Position numbers and translations under genes: made by a program. The notes under the pieces were generated by a model. The model saw only the letters and a program-made list of their open reading frames with translations. It was not told the origin of the DNA and did no database searches. 64,000 bases of DNA from Antitrichia curtipendula (taxonomy: Eukaryota; Streptophyta; Bryopsida; Hypnales; Leucodontaceae): positions 992,001-1,056,000 of the forward strand of contig OX579634.1 of assembly GCA_951230915.1 (NCBI GenBank). Direction: 5' to 3'. Shown one piece after another: positions 48,896 to 61,532 of the stretch. The number at the start of each line of letters is the position of its first letter. The stretch's first letter is position 1.

Positions 48896-49749
48896 CATCC
48901 AACATCCCACATTGTACTAGAAGCAAATGCATTGCTTCTTTACCAACAACAAATTTATAAAATTTTGGATTAAACAACTATTTACAAATGGAAAGTATAG
49001 GGAGTTTTGGATTATGTGACCAAGTTCTTATTACTTGGGGACAACCCTGCAACTTATTATCGTTCTATAGTGCGTAGAGAGAAATGATACCTCTATCCTA
49101 ATATTGAAATTATGTTTGGTAAATCATGTGAAAGGCAAGGGGCATTATAAGAAATGACATCCTTCACCACTTGACATATCATTTCTCACCAAAAGGCTCT
49201 GCATTCACATTACATAGTCCATCCTTGAGCATCTCTACCCCATTCTAGATTTCTAACATTAATCTACAATGACATCATGTTTCCATGTGCGATGGAGTGA
49301 AGTGTGCTATAGAATACTCCCTCCATCCTATAATACTAGCCCCCTTTTGGGATTTTCTCATTTGTCTCCAATTACTTGTCACATTTAGCAATATACTTCA
49401 AACCTAATTTTAGGATTAAAAATGGATTTGCTTTGTTTTGCTTTTTCTAACATTAACTAATGAGATAAAGCACAAGAAATCTAATTTATTATCTACTTTG
49501 CAAATCAAAAAAACTCTAAAATTGAAATTTTTATAGCAATTTGAAATTATCTAAGTCAAAGCCCAAAAGACAATGAACTTTTCACAAAATCTATTGAATT
49601 CCAAGTCACTCTTGTGAAGATCTAAAATTCTAAACATACATAGTAGGCAAAGTAATTGTACAAGAAGTCTTCCTTCTCTATAAAGCCCATCCTTATTTAC
49701 GTGTGGCACTATGTATCTATTGCAACCTCCTACAATATGTTTCTTCTTT
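48896..49749. other. AT-rich intergenic DNA with one mariner-MITE-like tip
   Basis: At 49,316 TACTCCCTCCATCCTATAATAC resembles a left tip of the mariner-type MITE at 21,554. No matching right tip was found, so it is a fragment or an element with an eroded end. Confidence 0.4.
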
Positions 49750-50250
49750 GATTATTGATATCTCTAAGATGGAATTAAAACGCACTAATTCCAATAGTGA
49801 GATTGTTCTAGCAAGCAAACTAAACCGTGTGGAACTTATATTTTTGAAAAATTACTAAAAATTGCATTAAAAAACAAATTGCATAAGTTATTCTTTCAAG
49901 AAGATGCTTACGGATTGCCCAAAAAACAAAATTGTCCATAACTTTTACATCACTTATCCAAATGAAATGAATAAAAGCTTTCCATGAAGATAAAAGTATA
50001 ATCTATGAGGACCCCCCCCCCCCCCCCCTCAAAATCCAAATTTTTGAGTTTTTTTTGTTGTCTTGGTCTCCCCTCTTTTGAGCTTATCTAGGTATAACTT
50101 TTGTTCCCGAGCACCAATTGAAAAAATATATATATTCCCACAAAGATAATCAATTTTTCTATCTTCAAAAAATCATGACAAAAATTGAGACCATAGGTAC
50201 CTGCCTAAAATCCAATTTATCCTCCAAAGGGATAATGGTCCTTTAGGAAT
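49750..50250. mobile_element. TTAA-family element, copy I (degenerate)
   Basis: From about 49,760 the sequence follows copy H (GATATCTCTAAGATGGAATTAAAA, GAGATTGTTCTAGCAAGC, CAAAATTGTCCATAACTTTT) to the right tip ATGGTCCTTTAGGAATTC at about 50,230-50,248, in which GGGG and TTAA are altered. The left tip is missing. A run of 17 C lies at 50,012-50,028. Confidence 0.5.
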
Positions 50251-50550
50251 TCATTAGATGAGAAATCAGCCCTGTGGAGGGTTGCGTGTTCCCAGCTTGT
50301 GGGAACTGCCGAACTCGGGGCCGCAGCAGCTCGCCGACGTGGCCGAGCGACGACCACGTCGGAATTTTTTTTTTTTTTTTAAATAAAAAAAATGAATTTT
50401 TTTTTATCTATTTTTTATTTATTTCAAGAATGTGAATTTTTTTATTTTATTTTTTTTCGGAAACAGCCGTTCCCTGAAACTGCGGGGGGGGACCAGTGTC
50501 GGGAACAGGCCCGAAACGGCCCTCCCGACCCCCCAAAACTCATCTAATGA
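50251..50550. mobile_element. Putative 300-bp element with 12-bp inverted ends and GC-rich arms
   Basis: TCATTAGATGAG (50,251-50,262) is exactly inverted at 50,539-50,550. The two arms are strongly GC-rich (GCCGACGTGGCCGAGCGACG; GTGTCGGGAACAGGCCCG) and flank an A/T-only centre at about 50,366-50,458. It abuts the eroded tip of copy I. Target duplication not evident. Confidence 0.45.
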
Positions 50551-50880
50551 TAGCGCTTAGACTCTAAAATTGCCCACCTCCTCAAATGTACATTATTTGT
50601 ATATGTTTTGTGGGTTTTTTTTTATATTAGCAATGTACAAACAATGTACACTTAAGGAGGTGGGCGATTTTAGAGCCCTATGCCATTGCAAAAACTCATA
50701 ATTAAGTTCCACAAAGCTCCATAAAATAAAAACAACAACTTGGATTAAATGCCAATTCCGTTTGTCTTTACTTTTAAGTAAAGTTTGCTGAAAAATATTT
50801 CAAGAAGTTACACCTCCACAAATTCAATTTCAAGCTCTTAAATGGACGCTTCACAAACCTCCTACTTCACTTTCATTACT
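50551..50880. repeat. Second copy of the element nested at 14,698
   Basis: Shares the inverted pair (ATTGCCCACCTCC at 50,569, GGAGGTGGGCGATT at 50,657) and the following CCTATGCCATT, CACAAAGCTCCA, TGCCAATTCC, GAAAAATATTTCA blocks with 14,716-15,048. The left tip is missing and the right tip is eroded. Confidence 0.6.
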
Positions 50881-51060
50881 ACCCAAAAAGGACTAGTCGG
50901 TTATGGGAGGGAGTAGCATGCAAAATCTAACCTTTTTTTAGTCTTTTCCACCGAGCTCTTCTTGGCCTAGTTCCTATTGTCCTATCCACCCAAAGCTCTA
51001 TCGTGGTCTAACAAAAGTTGCTTCAATAGTGAGAGCTCAAAGCCTGGTTTTGTTGGTACT

Positions 51061-51472
51061 AAGGTAGGAGGCTCTGAAATGGAATGGGCAATAAGAATGG
51101 ACCCTATAAATGGTTGTAAAATGGACATGAGTTGATTCTGAAATTGAGATGTATAGTCATTGAATGAATCAAGGAAAAAAGGATTATCAATTGCAAGAGC
51201 CAATCATTTGCTTTGCTTTTCCCATCTTTCTATAGAATTGCAAGTGAACTGTTTATAGAAGACCTAGGGTGATAAATAGGGACCTATGACCCAGCTCGTT
51301 TGAAAATTCATAAGTAATTCAAAAATGCTTGAAAAAATACGAAGCCACTTGGGTTAGATTCCTCATCTACTTCTCTTTGTTTGAAAAATGAGTTAAAATT
51401 ATTAACATCCAATGAAATACACAAAAAAGGCAGACCAGCCCTTAGATGTGCCATTTTTGAGCCTCCTACCTT
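51061..51472. mobile_element. AAGGTAGGAGG-ended element, first copy (412 bp)
   Basis: Left tip AAGGTAGGAGGCTCTGAAA, right tip TTTTTGAGCCTCCTACCTT. Non-coding. The second copy lies 206 bp to the right in the same orientation. Confidence 0.72.
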
Positions 51473-51678
51473 ACATCAGTCCTGTTGGAGGTGGATTGCA
51501 CACTTTGACTGCCACAAGTAAGGTATTGTGGTCCTCATTTGCATCTGCCCAACAAACTTGGAAAAATCCATCATTCATTAGAACTATAATGTTGCGCTTC
51601 CAGAACATACAAAAAAGAAGAAAAATAAAATCAAAGCTGGAGGGGATCAGTCATGCTTGCAATGCCACCTACACTACT

Positions 51679-52092
51679 AAGGTAGGAGGCTCTGAAAGTG
51701 AGCGGGCATTTAGAACTGCCCATATAGACTCGCCTGAAATGGACGTAAGGTGGTCTTAAACGGACCTTCTGTAGTCATTGAATGAATTGGTAAAAAAAAT
51801 ATGATTTATTGCAAGAGCCAATCATTCTCTTTGTTTTCCCCATTTCTCTCTAGAAACTGCATTAGAATGGTTTATGGAAGACCTAGGGTCATAAATAGGG
51901 ATCTATGACTCATCACGTTTGAAAAATCATAAGTAATTCAAAAATGCTTCAAAAAATACGAAACGACTTGTGTTACAATCAAAATCTAGTTTTCTTTGTC
52001 TGAAAAAATGAGCTAAAAATAATCCCATCCAAGAAACCACATGAAAAGGGCAGACCAGCCCTTAGATGCTCGCTTTCATAGCCTCCTACCTT
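51679..52092. mobile_element. AAGGTAGGAGG-ended element, second copy (414 bp)
   Basis: Same tips and interior order as the first copy (GACCTAGGGTYATAAATAGG, TTCAAAAATGCTT, GGCAGACCAGCCCTTAGATG). Both copies are preceded by TACT. Confidence 0.72.
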
Positions 52093-53347
52093 AAAGGTAC
52101 TTGCATCTAGCGTGTGACCCTTTTCTAAACTATACTTTCTGGTGCCCTAGGAAAAAAATAATTTGGCTAAAAAATGGCAACAAACCATGAAATTTTTTGC
52201 TATAAAACTTTGAATTAAAAAAATCTTGGATGAAATTGCCAGATTATGGATGGAAACATAATTATGGACATGTGATATGTGCTCATGTAATATTTTATAT
52301 CCAATACATGGATGAATGTTGAAATTTGGAGCACCAATATAGCATTTTACATTGCCACTTTGGCACTTCATAAAAAATGAAAAACAAAACAAAACAAAGC
52401 AAAAATTGTTCCATTCTATTTAGTATTATTTCTAAAATAGTGTTATTCCTACAAGCACGAGGCCACACAAAATAGAACTTTTATCATCAGTTGCTCTAGA
52501 GTGTACTTTATCCCAAGTTTTATCATCAATTACTGTAGATTGTATTTCACCCTATTACAAACATTATAAATGGCAAAGACAACATAATGGTATAATGGTA
52601 TCTATTTAGTATGGACCACATAAAATAGAATAAAGAATATAGATCCCTATAGATTTCTACCTAAAATGTATAGCATGTATTTATTAGACCCCAATGTTGA
52701 TTTTGGAGAACTTTTTCTTTTTGTTGAGAAACTAGAATCAACTTTTGACTTCCAATAAGACTCAACAAAACCTTAGACAATTTAAAAATATGAACCTTAT
52801 TCAAATGCTTATTTTGACAATTCTACGTATAGTTATCTAAGTAAAAAGAGAATTGTATAGCACCAGAGCACATTGCAAGGGCATGCTTATAAAGGCCCAT
52901 AGAAACATTAATTTTGGAACCATGCCCTTGCATTATTGCTTGATGATCTAGGACTTCCATTCTCCTAGTGCTATACTTTTATCCTCTTGGTATTGAATAA
53001 TATTTAGAAATAGTTATCACAACAAATCTAATGTATATGTACAGATTCAACTAGTCTTTGTTGCTTTTCGTATCACTAGTGTGGATCAATTGAAGATTTT
53101 GAAATATTGAAGTATTGGAAGTTAAAAATTATTAATTTCTGAAAGTTATCAATATGTAAATTGTATTATTGGAAATTTATAAACTCGTTAATTGTTTAAT
53201 TTGAAAACTCACAGTTAATAAGCTTGAAGTCTTAAAATAGAATCATTTTAAATTTTTAATAATTTTCACACCAACGACCTGACCTAATGTGGAGAGCTTC
53301 AGATGGCTTACTATGTATCCAGAAGATGCGTTTGCATCTTCTGGGTA
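52093..53347. other. AT-rich intergenic DNA
   Basis: No gene and no clear repeat family. Short frames are low-complexity. Confidence 0.4.
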
Positions 53348-53351
53348 TTAA

Positions 53352-53997
53352 CCCCTAAATGCCCAAGGCTTGTTTTGAGCATCTTGAAATTCGCTCTAAA
53401 TTGAACAAAAAGCCAACATTTTGATAAGTTGTATCAATTTTTTTAAAATTGTAACCGTACAAATTCAAACTTGACATGTTAGAAATCTTGTAGGAAAAGA
53501 AAATACAACAATATCACATATGGAGTGAAAGATTATAATATTTGACCATGAGGATGTTAAAACTACAAAAGTGATGTGAAGTCTTTCAATCTTCTTTTTA
53601 CAAGTCAAACCTAAAAAGTTGGTGACAAAAAAAATATGAGGTTAAAGGACCTAACATGTATAACCCCATTCAATTTATGGCTTCTTAAAATCTCTTTTAG
53701 AATTTTTTTGAATGAATTTTGAATGTGATTTTTTCTCCAAGATCTAGTGTATTTGAGGCTCATTTTCAAGAGCTCTCAACACTACAAGAAGTCAAGATTG
53801 CAATGGTACCCTTGCACAAAATCTTGAATAGAAAAATCACTATAATTTATTTTCAAGATCAGATTTTTGATGCTAAAAGTAGACTTCACGAAGAACTTTT
53901 CAAAAATATAAAATACTAAAAATAGCAACTTGGTTAGGTTTTATATAACTTCAAAGTTTTGCAAACACCAGATTTGGGTGCCTTGGGCATTTAGGGG
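53352..53997. mobile_element. TTAA-flanked element, copy G (646 bp)
   Basis: Has the best ends of the family: an 18-bp perfect inverted repeat, CCCCTAAATGCCCAAGGC at 53,352 and its complement ending 53,997, with TTAA on both sides (53,348-53,351 and 53,998-54,001). The interior differs from copies A-E, so it is a separate subfamily. A 66-codon frame inside has no recognisable domain. Confidence 0.8.
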
Positions 53998-54001
53998 TTA
54001 A

Positions 54002-54242
54002 TATTTATATTTGATGGAAGCTCACATTGAGTTATATTGAGTTGTCCTAATGCATCTAAATTAAAACAACAGAGCAAATGCAACATGGAAGCAACAATGG
54101 ACAACAAGCCTAAAAAAATAAGTGTGTACAGAATGTAACGACAATAAAAAAAAATGGCATCAAAGCAAAGGTTGATTTAGAACTATTAGGCTTTCAATTG
54201 TCATGTGGTGTCAAATTTTCATAGCTTCAGTTGGTTTGCCAT
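54002..54242. other. Short AT-rich spacer
   Basis: Nothing recognised. Confidence 0.4.
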
Positions 54243-54642
54243 ATGGTAGTATGTTCTAAAAGCAACCATTTAAGGGCTGGTCCACCTTTTTCATAAGTTT
54301 GCATGAACAGAGATTTTTTTTTTACTTGTTTTTTAGAGAAAGAAAAATAGATGCCAAATATAGTACAAGTGGTTTCACATTTTTGAATTAGTTATGAATT
54401 TTCAAAGATATCTATTGTAAGTACCTATTTGTGACCCTAGGTCTCCCCAAATGCGTCTACTTACAACTTCAAAAGGGATTTGAGAAAATCAAGACTAATG
54501 ATTGGCTCTTGCCATGAAGAATTTTTTTTCTCGATTCAATGAATAGCTAAAGAAGTCCACTTAAGGACCAAACCATATCCATTCAATAAGCTTTTATATG
54601 AGCCATTTCAAGAGGAAGGGCGCTTTTAGAGCATACTACCTT
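54243..54642. mobile_element. AAGGTAGTATG-ended element, third member (400 bp)
   Basis: Left tip GGTAGTATGTTCTAAAAGC, right tip GCTTTTAGAGCATACTACC. Internal blocks (AAGGGCTGGTCCACC, GACCCTAGGTC) are those of the copies at 51,061 and 51,679 but in reverse orientation. Confidence 0.65.
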
Positions 54643-56896
54643 ATACAAGAATGTCATGCATCTCAAACTCAAACTCCACAAATGAAACCTATTTATGTCA
54701 ATTTAGCTCCTATGTTAAGGTCATCAATGAACTTGAAATGTGTTACAATACTTCCAAATTCTTAAGATATTTATATATGCTTCAAAATGATAAATTTAAC
54801 CAAAAAAATATACTTTAAGAAAGAGAATTCACTATAGTTCAATCCAAAAGGCAAAAAAATTGTCATTATTGAAAATTTAACAAACATGCCAAAAAATGAA
54901 GAAGATATATTGTTTGCTAATGTGGCAAATTCAATATACAAATTCAAAAAAAACTAATGAAAGATTGATAATAAGTTGGGCAGTATTTTAATTTATGTTA
55001 CAAATTAATTAAAAATGAGACTATGAAAAGTCTCAATATAACAAATATGACCTTAATTGTGATTTTTTAAGTGTGCATCAAACTCTAATATTTGTCAAAT
55101 GTATATTATTAAAATTGTACCCTATTTCAAATTCAAACAATCTCAATATTGAATAGAGTTAGAAATGATTGTAGTGGGCTTGAAAGTTTACAATTTCATA
55201 AATTTAATGAAAGAACTACGAAGTTTATACCCTTGACAAAGGATTTTTTTAATTTTCCACAACCTTGAGCAACGCTCTTGGATTGTCTTTGTAGTTGACA
55301 CTGTAGAAAATCATCATAACCACATAGCATCAAAGATGAAGTGAATAGACCCTACATAGTCCATGATGAAAAGATGTATACTTTCACTTTGACTACCTAA
55401 ATAATATACATGCTTTTATAAAAAAAGTTGGACAATAAATTTATAGAATATTTCCTATTTCATTGTTTTTACTACTTCTTTTGGAAAACAATTACAAATC
55501 CAATAAGTCAAAATATGTGCAACTACCAAAGAGACAACAATAGACTCTCCACCTTAGCTTTCAACATCATAATTCTGCTTCCTTTTACTATTTAAAAATT
55601 CACCCTCAGAAGAAAAATTTGGATTCAATTACCATTCACCATGTTAGGATAATGTATATAAGAATTCAAATTCTTGAAGAGAACATTTGGTAGTAATTTT
55701 GATGTTTCAAGAGGCTATTGGTATGCAACACTCTAGGGTACCACCACATATTTTTGTGTACAAACAAAAATTGACTTTAGAAAGACATTTGTTTAGAGGA
55801 ATTATGCAATCACATGACAACAAATAAATGGTATCATTTATTCTTATCATGTTTTTTTTGAAGTAAATGTATGAAGTCAATAAATCCAATCTCTAAAAGA
55901 TGTTGGGTTCATAAAAGGCTATAGATAAAGCTTTCATCTGATAGGCTTTGTCAACTAAATTTGCAACTATCAATGCCCACTACACCTAACAATATAAAGC
56001 TTTTATAAAAAAATTAGAATATATTCTTATCTACTTAGGAAGCTTTATCCAATTTGGACAATGCAACAATCCATTGTAGAGTTAAAGAGTAAGATTTAAA
56101 GGCTGGAGGTGAAACAAGCCCAAGGCATACAATGACCTATGTCTCGATCAATGGCTTTGCACATATGTGCAACAAATGTCATCTCTAGAAAGTACAACCC
56201 TCAAGAACAATCATCATTGGCCATGCCCTCTACTTCTAGAGCAATTCCATCGAATGGAGACCATGGCTATGATGAGTTACAAGAGAACTTGAACCTATGG
56301 ATTGCAAAATTGGAGAGGGTTGTTGCAAAATTGCAAAAAAAGAACCAAGTGTTACAAAAGCTAGTGAAGGAGTAAGGCAAAGCATGTAAAGCACATGTGT
56401 GATTTGCAAGTCAAATAAATACTTTTAATACTTTTGATTTAGAACAAAGACTTCTAGACCATCATCCATTACAGTTTCAAGTGCCACCATCCTCAGCAAC
56501 AAATTGCCCCTAAGCTTACACTTGAATAATCTACAATCTTGCATAAGTTTGATTTGGAGGTAGAATTGACGTACAATCCACTTATTAGGAAGCGCTCTTG
56601 TGAGGATTCCAAGGATGAAGTCATTGAGGTGGATCCTCTTATTTTGAGTTTTATGAAAATCAAGGCCTTAAGGCTAAGTGTACTCTATCTCTTTTTATTG
56701 TAGCAGGCTTAAGATTGATATACAGGCAATGAAAGGCAAAGTTCAGTGAGAAAAAGATTCAATGTTTAATGCAATCTTGAAATATGTGAGTATTGTAGAC
56801 ATTGGAAGAAAATCCTACAAAAATATCAAGATGTGTTTGCACAATGCTTCAAGGGTGATTTGAAGGACAAATGGAGAAATCTAGGAAACTAGAATA
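54643..56896. other. AT-rich intergenic DNA
   Basis: No supported gene. A 78-codon frame at 56,139-56,375 ends in a leucine/lysine-rich helix (LEKRVVAKLQKKNQVLQKL-like heptads) and may be a retroelement gag remnant, but no motif confirms that. Confidence 0.35.
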
Positions 56897-57057
56897 CCCC
56901 CTAAAGGACCATTGTCTCTTTGAGGGACAAATTGGATTTTGGCCAGGTACCTACAGTCTCAATTTTTGTCATGATTTTTTTTTTTAAATTTGAAGATAGA
57001 AAAACAATTATCTTTGTGAAAATATAGTTTGTTTGTCTTTTCAATTGGTGCCTGATG
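56897..57057. mobile_element. TTAA-family fragment, copy J
   Basis: CCCCCTAAAGGACCATTGTC is a family tip, preceded by ATA instead of TTAA. The next 140 bp are the reverse of the right end of copy I (AATTTTTGTCATGATTT, ACAATTATCTTTGTG). It stops abruptly near 57,057. Confidence 0.5.
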
Positions 57058-57864
57058 TAGGTGTTTAATTACCCACCCTTGGTAATTAGGCGTACATGAC
57101 CAAGTTCTAATTTGGCGTGGTCCATTATGCCTCCATGAAATGGATATTTTTTAAATGTCTAAATGTACCCAAATTTGCAAAAGAGCCCACAAAACCTACC
57201 TAACTACGAGAAATAATCTAAACAACCTACCTAAATAGTCTGTTGAGGTTTTCTAATAAATATAGCAAAAGTCTAAATATAGTAATTTTGAGTTGTAGAG
57301 AATCTTATGTCAATCCCCAAAACATCAAATTCATCAAATTCTAACACTCCTAGACAAAGTTATGACTGGATTAAGTTTGACCGCTAATTGGTACTTCAAA
57401 CTTCATCTACAATTTTCTCTATATTCCTAACTCCAAATTGATTTAAGACTTTTGCTATGGGTCTAGGATAAGGTTAACTTCCTAAGAACCGAATTTGGTC
57501 TTAAATGGATGAATTCTACCTTACTTCATCCTTCATTAACTTTCAAGGTTTGTGTATATTTCTAAGTATAAAATAATTTTGTACTTCTCTAAGTTCTTTG
57601 TATCTAATTCTAAGCCTGAAAACTTACTTGATAAATTTTATCCTAATTTACTTTTCTAATCTTTGATTCCTTAGAGGATTGAACTACTTTTGGTCAATTA
57701 TTATTTTAAATTTTTAACACTTGATCCTCAAAATTTTATTTTTACCTTTTCAAAATGCTATCTTAGTTCTAAATTGACTTTTTCTTGTGAAAGTTATCAA
57801 TGGGTGAAGTTTAGGTGAAGTTTGACCGCTAATTGGTACTTCAAACTTCATCCACTATTTATTA
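57058..57864. other. AT-rich DNA with a direct repeat
   Basis: AGTTTGACCGCTAATTGGTA followed by CTTCAAACTTCATC occurs at about 57,375 and again at about 57,819. No gene. Confidence 0.5.
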
Positions 57865-57868
57865 TTAT

Positions 57869-58761
57869 CCCCTAAAGAACCAAGACCTTTTTTTTTCTCC
57901 AAAAAACACTCAAAACTACCATTTTTATAGCAAAGAGTAAAAACATTTCAATATTATTATTTTGCACATCTAACCCTAGGATCTTACACCTTACTGAGCA
58001 CCTTACTAGTATGAGAGTATGTAGAGAAATTTCAGAATTTTTGACTGCATAGATTGCAAGATATCTACATTTAAAGTGAAAAAACCAAGTTTTTCAACAC
58101 ATTGTAAGACTAGATTATTTGACTTTGAACCTTCTAAATTTTAATTTATTTGCACTAAAAAGTTTTGAGCTTTAAATCTTTATGGTGAAGAATTGAGTTG
58201 AGAATCTGGGGGAAAAATAACATTCAAGAAAACTTAATTTTTACTTTAAGAAATTATTAAGTAGAAATAGATACGAGATAGAAGGAAAATCTAAGTTATT
58301 AATATCTCTAGAATGGAATTAAAATTCACTAATCCCAATGCTGAGATTGTTCTAGCAAGCGAACTAAACCATGTGGGTTTGTTTTTTTAAATTATAAAAA
58401 TTGCATTCACAAATGAATCTTATAAGATATTTTTTCAAGAAGATGTTCTAATTGCCCCAAAAACAAGATTGTCCATAACTTTCTCATAACAAATCCAAAT
58501 GGAATGAATCAAAACTTTACATGTAAACAAAAATATAATCTATGTTGAAGCCTCCCCCAGTCCCCCCCTTTCCTCTCTCCACTGTTTTGAGCATAACTTT
58601 TGTTCCCATGCACCGATTGGAAAAAAAATTATATTCCCATGAAGCTAATTAGTTTTTCAATTTTCAAATAAAGTTTAAAAAAATCAGGACAAAAAATGAG
58701 ACCCTAGGTACTTGTCCAAAATCCCACTTGTCTCCCAAAGGGACAAGTGATCATTTAGGGA
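57869..58761. mobile_element. TTAA-flanked element, copy H (893 bp)
   Basis: Tips CCCCTAAAGAACC and GATCATTTAGGG; flanks TTAT at 57,865-57,868 and TTAA at 58,762-58,765, so slightly eroded. The left part shares ACTCAAAACTACCATTTTTAT with E and F; the right part matches copy I. Confidence 0.62.
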
Positions 58762-58765
58762 TTAA

Positions 58766-61527
58766 CCTAATTATCTAAATTAACTTTTATTTTCACTTCT
58801 AGAATTTTAAGTACTTCTACTTCTAGGCTTTATAATCTTATTTTCTATGGATGATTATAGGTACCCTTCATCCAATATAACCACTAAACTTCATTTGCTT
58901 GTAATTCTTATTTCTACTTATTTCACGTTTTCAGAAACCTCTAGATTTTTATTATTGGACTTTAAACTCAAACTTGACTTTACACTTCACCATAATGGTT
59001 TTGCTTGACCCTAGGCCTCAATCCTAATTAAAACTTGCTAATTAAGACTTTGCAACAATGGATGAAGGTATTAGTGACCCACCCCATGTAAAATGTCATT
59101 GATGATGTTGTCAAAAAAAACTCAACCTCTTCTCCATTTGACATTTACCCTCTTGAATTCTTAATGTTTTTATAAAGTTGATTTTCAATACAAGTTTTTG
59201 GTGTTTACACTAACTTTTATTTCATTCTAATTGTCTATTCTTTCCTCCTATAGATTCTTTTCCTTCTATACTATTCCTCTTACGTCATTAATTGGCCTAA
59301 TTGAATGCACAACCACTACCACTACATTTTCCAAAATGAGTTTAATGACGCCCTTCTTATCTCCTACTTGAGTCACCCAATGGCTACCTAATCCCCCATT
59401 CTAATGGCCTACTAGGATCCTTGAGATTTCTTTCCAACCTTATCTTGGTGTCTAGATAACCTTTAAACTCTCATCTTTTGCCAAACTCTATCAACGCTAT
59501 GAAAACATCAACAATTGCTTGCAAAATAGCTTCTCAAATCCTTGTTGACTTCAAAATTCAAATCTTCATAACTTTCTTATAATTTGTCAGTTTTTGATAG
59601 TCCCCAGAATTGATAGTTTTCTATTGTTGAAAAGCTCTAACATTTCCTAACATTCTTAACAACTAATATTGAGAGATTAAAAAGATATCACACCAAACTT
59701 CAACAAAATTACAACAATTCTAGCAACTCTCAATTTTTTGCAATTATAGTCAAAACAACCTACAAATTGCAAATTTTGTTATTTTTTCTTAAACAAATTG
59801 CAAACTCAAACTTACACTAAAGCACTCGTGCCAACCAATTACTACATTTTTTATAAGTTCTTCAAAGGAACATTTCCTTAATTCTAAATTATAAGTTCAA
59901 AGCTTTGCCGTCATAGAGGTTTTAATGTCAGGACTAGCGGAAAAGAAAGAAGAAACTTTGAAAACACATAAAATACTACAAAGAAAGTCAAAGCTTCGCC
60001 ATCTCAGAGGTTTTAATGATGAAGACTATCAACGACCCAAAGAGTAATGACCAAGGCCCATACTTGTTAGTTTGACCACGTATACAACAAGGTTAGTTTA
60101 AAAAACAATTAATGCAACGAGTTAGTGAATAAAACCTCACTCACAAGACGGTAGAGGCTTTCTAAAGCGACATTGCCAAGGTATGTGGGAAAGTGACTCT
60201 ATAATTAGTTTACCAACGAAATGAACTCAAATGCAATGAATTAGTACAAAAATTTCCTTCAATAATAAATATATGAGAGTACAACACATGGAAAGACCCC
60301 CAAAGACCTTCATAAAAGCTTGAAAATCAACAACAATGAAGTAAAAATGCCCCCAAAAAACCTTTTAAGTTTTTTGGCTAAAATGCCCAAAATTCCAACA
60401 TAAATTGGATTCAATGGATCCAAATACAATAATGTGGGTGTTTTGAGAGGGAAATGGATTCTCTTCTCAAACACCCACCTCCTCTCATTTTTTCCTAAGG
60501 TAACCCTATCATTTAGGATTTTCATCATAATCTTCAAGTATTTTACTTTCTACACTGATTCAAAACTCTAACTTTTGGAGATCAACTCAAAATTACAAAC
60601 GGATTGTGCCATTGGCTTTAGAAGTCCAATTTCAAATGAGAAGAATCTCCATTCCTTTTCCTATCTCAAAAATCTCATCGAAACCTAATGCCAACTTAAA
60701 ACCAAGACATGGTAATAATCCAATTTTTGGAGTTTCACTTTTCTGTAAAAAGTAACTAGCCTAGGCTCTTAGTAGGTATAAAAGAATAAAAAAAAAAGGA
60801 CCAAATTATGACCTCAATCCAATTTTGTATACTCCTGAAACACTAGTCAATTTTGTTGTAATCTTTAAATGTGCCAGTAAATGGATAATCTTGCCCGTTT
60901 GGGTACTTTTGGCTATTGGAATGTCTTGAAACTTGCTAAAGTATCTTATTAACATAAAATAAACTAATCTAATATTTAGTAAGATTTTTATGCAACTTGG
61001 GTAATTTCTAGGAATTTTTCCTTGTAGGTTTTGGTAGTTGATTGTCCGGAAGAACATCTTCTAACTATCAAAAAATTCTGAAACTTTTTGTAGAACCTCT
61101 TATCAAGTCACTCAAAAGATGTGCAAGTTTATATTTGCACTTTGCACATTTAAAGAAGGTGGATAAAATCTTGCTTCCTCTTTAAAGTACCGATAATCAA
61201 AGAATCTTTCATACAAAAGAGAATCTTGACAAATCCATTTTGCCGTTGAGCCCCTATTATAATTTCAACCCTAAATCACCATCTTTTGGCAATAGATTCC
61301 CTCCACTGGTTTGTCTTAAGGTTATAACTCATATAGGCTAACAATTGGAATCTCGCTATTTCTTTTAAACGATGGAAAAATTGAAACCTATCTTTGGAAA
61401 TTGACCTAAGGATCTCACAAGGATTCCTTTAGACCAATTTATCCTTAATTATTTTCACATGCATAGTAGGGTTAGGCCATTCTAGGCAACAATAGTCAAA
61501 TCCTTCAATTCTCACTAATTCACGGTC
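58766..61527. other. AT-rich intergenic DNA
   Basis: No gene. A small direct repeat, AAAGCTTTGCCGTCATAGAGG and GCTTCGCCATCTCAGAGG, each followed by TTTTAATG, lies at about 59,898 and 59,991. Short frames on both strands are low-complexity. Confidence 0.4.
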
Positions 61528-61532
61528 TTTAA

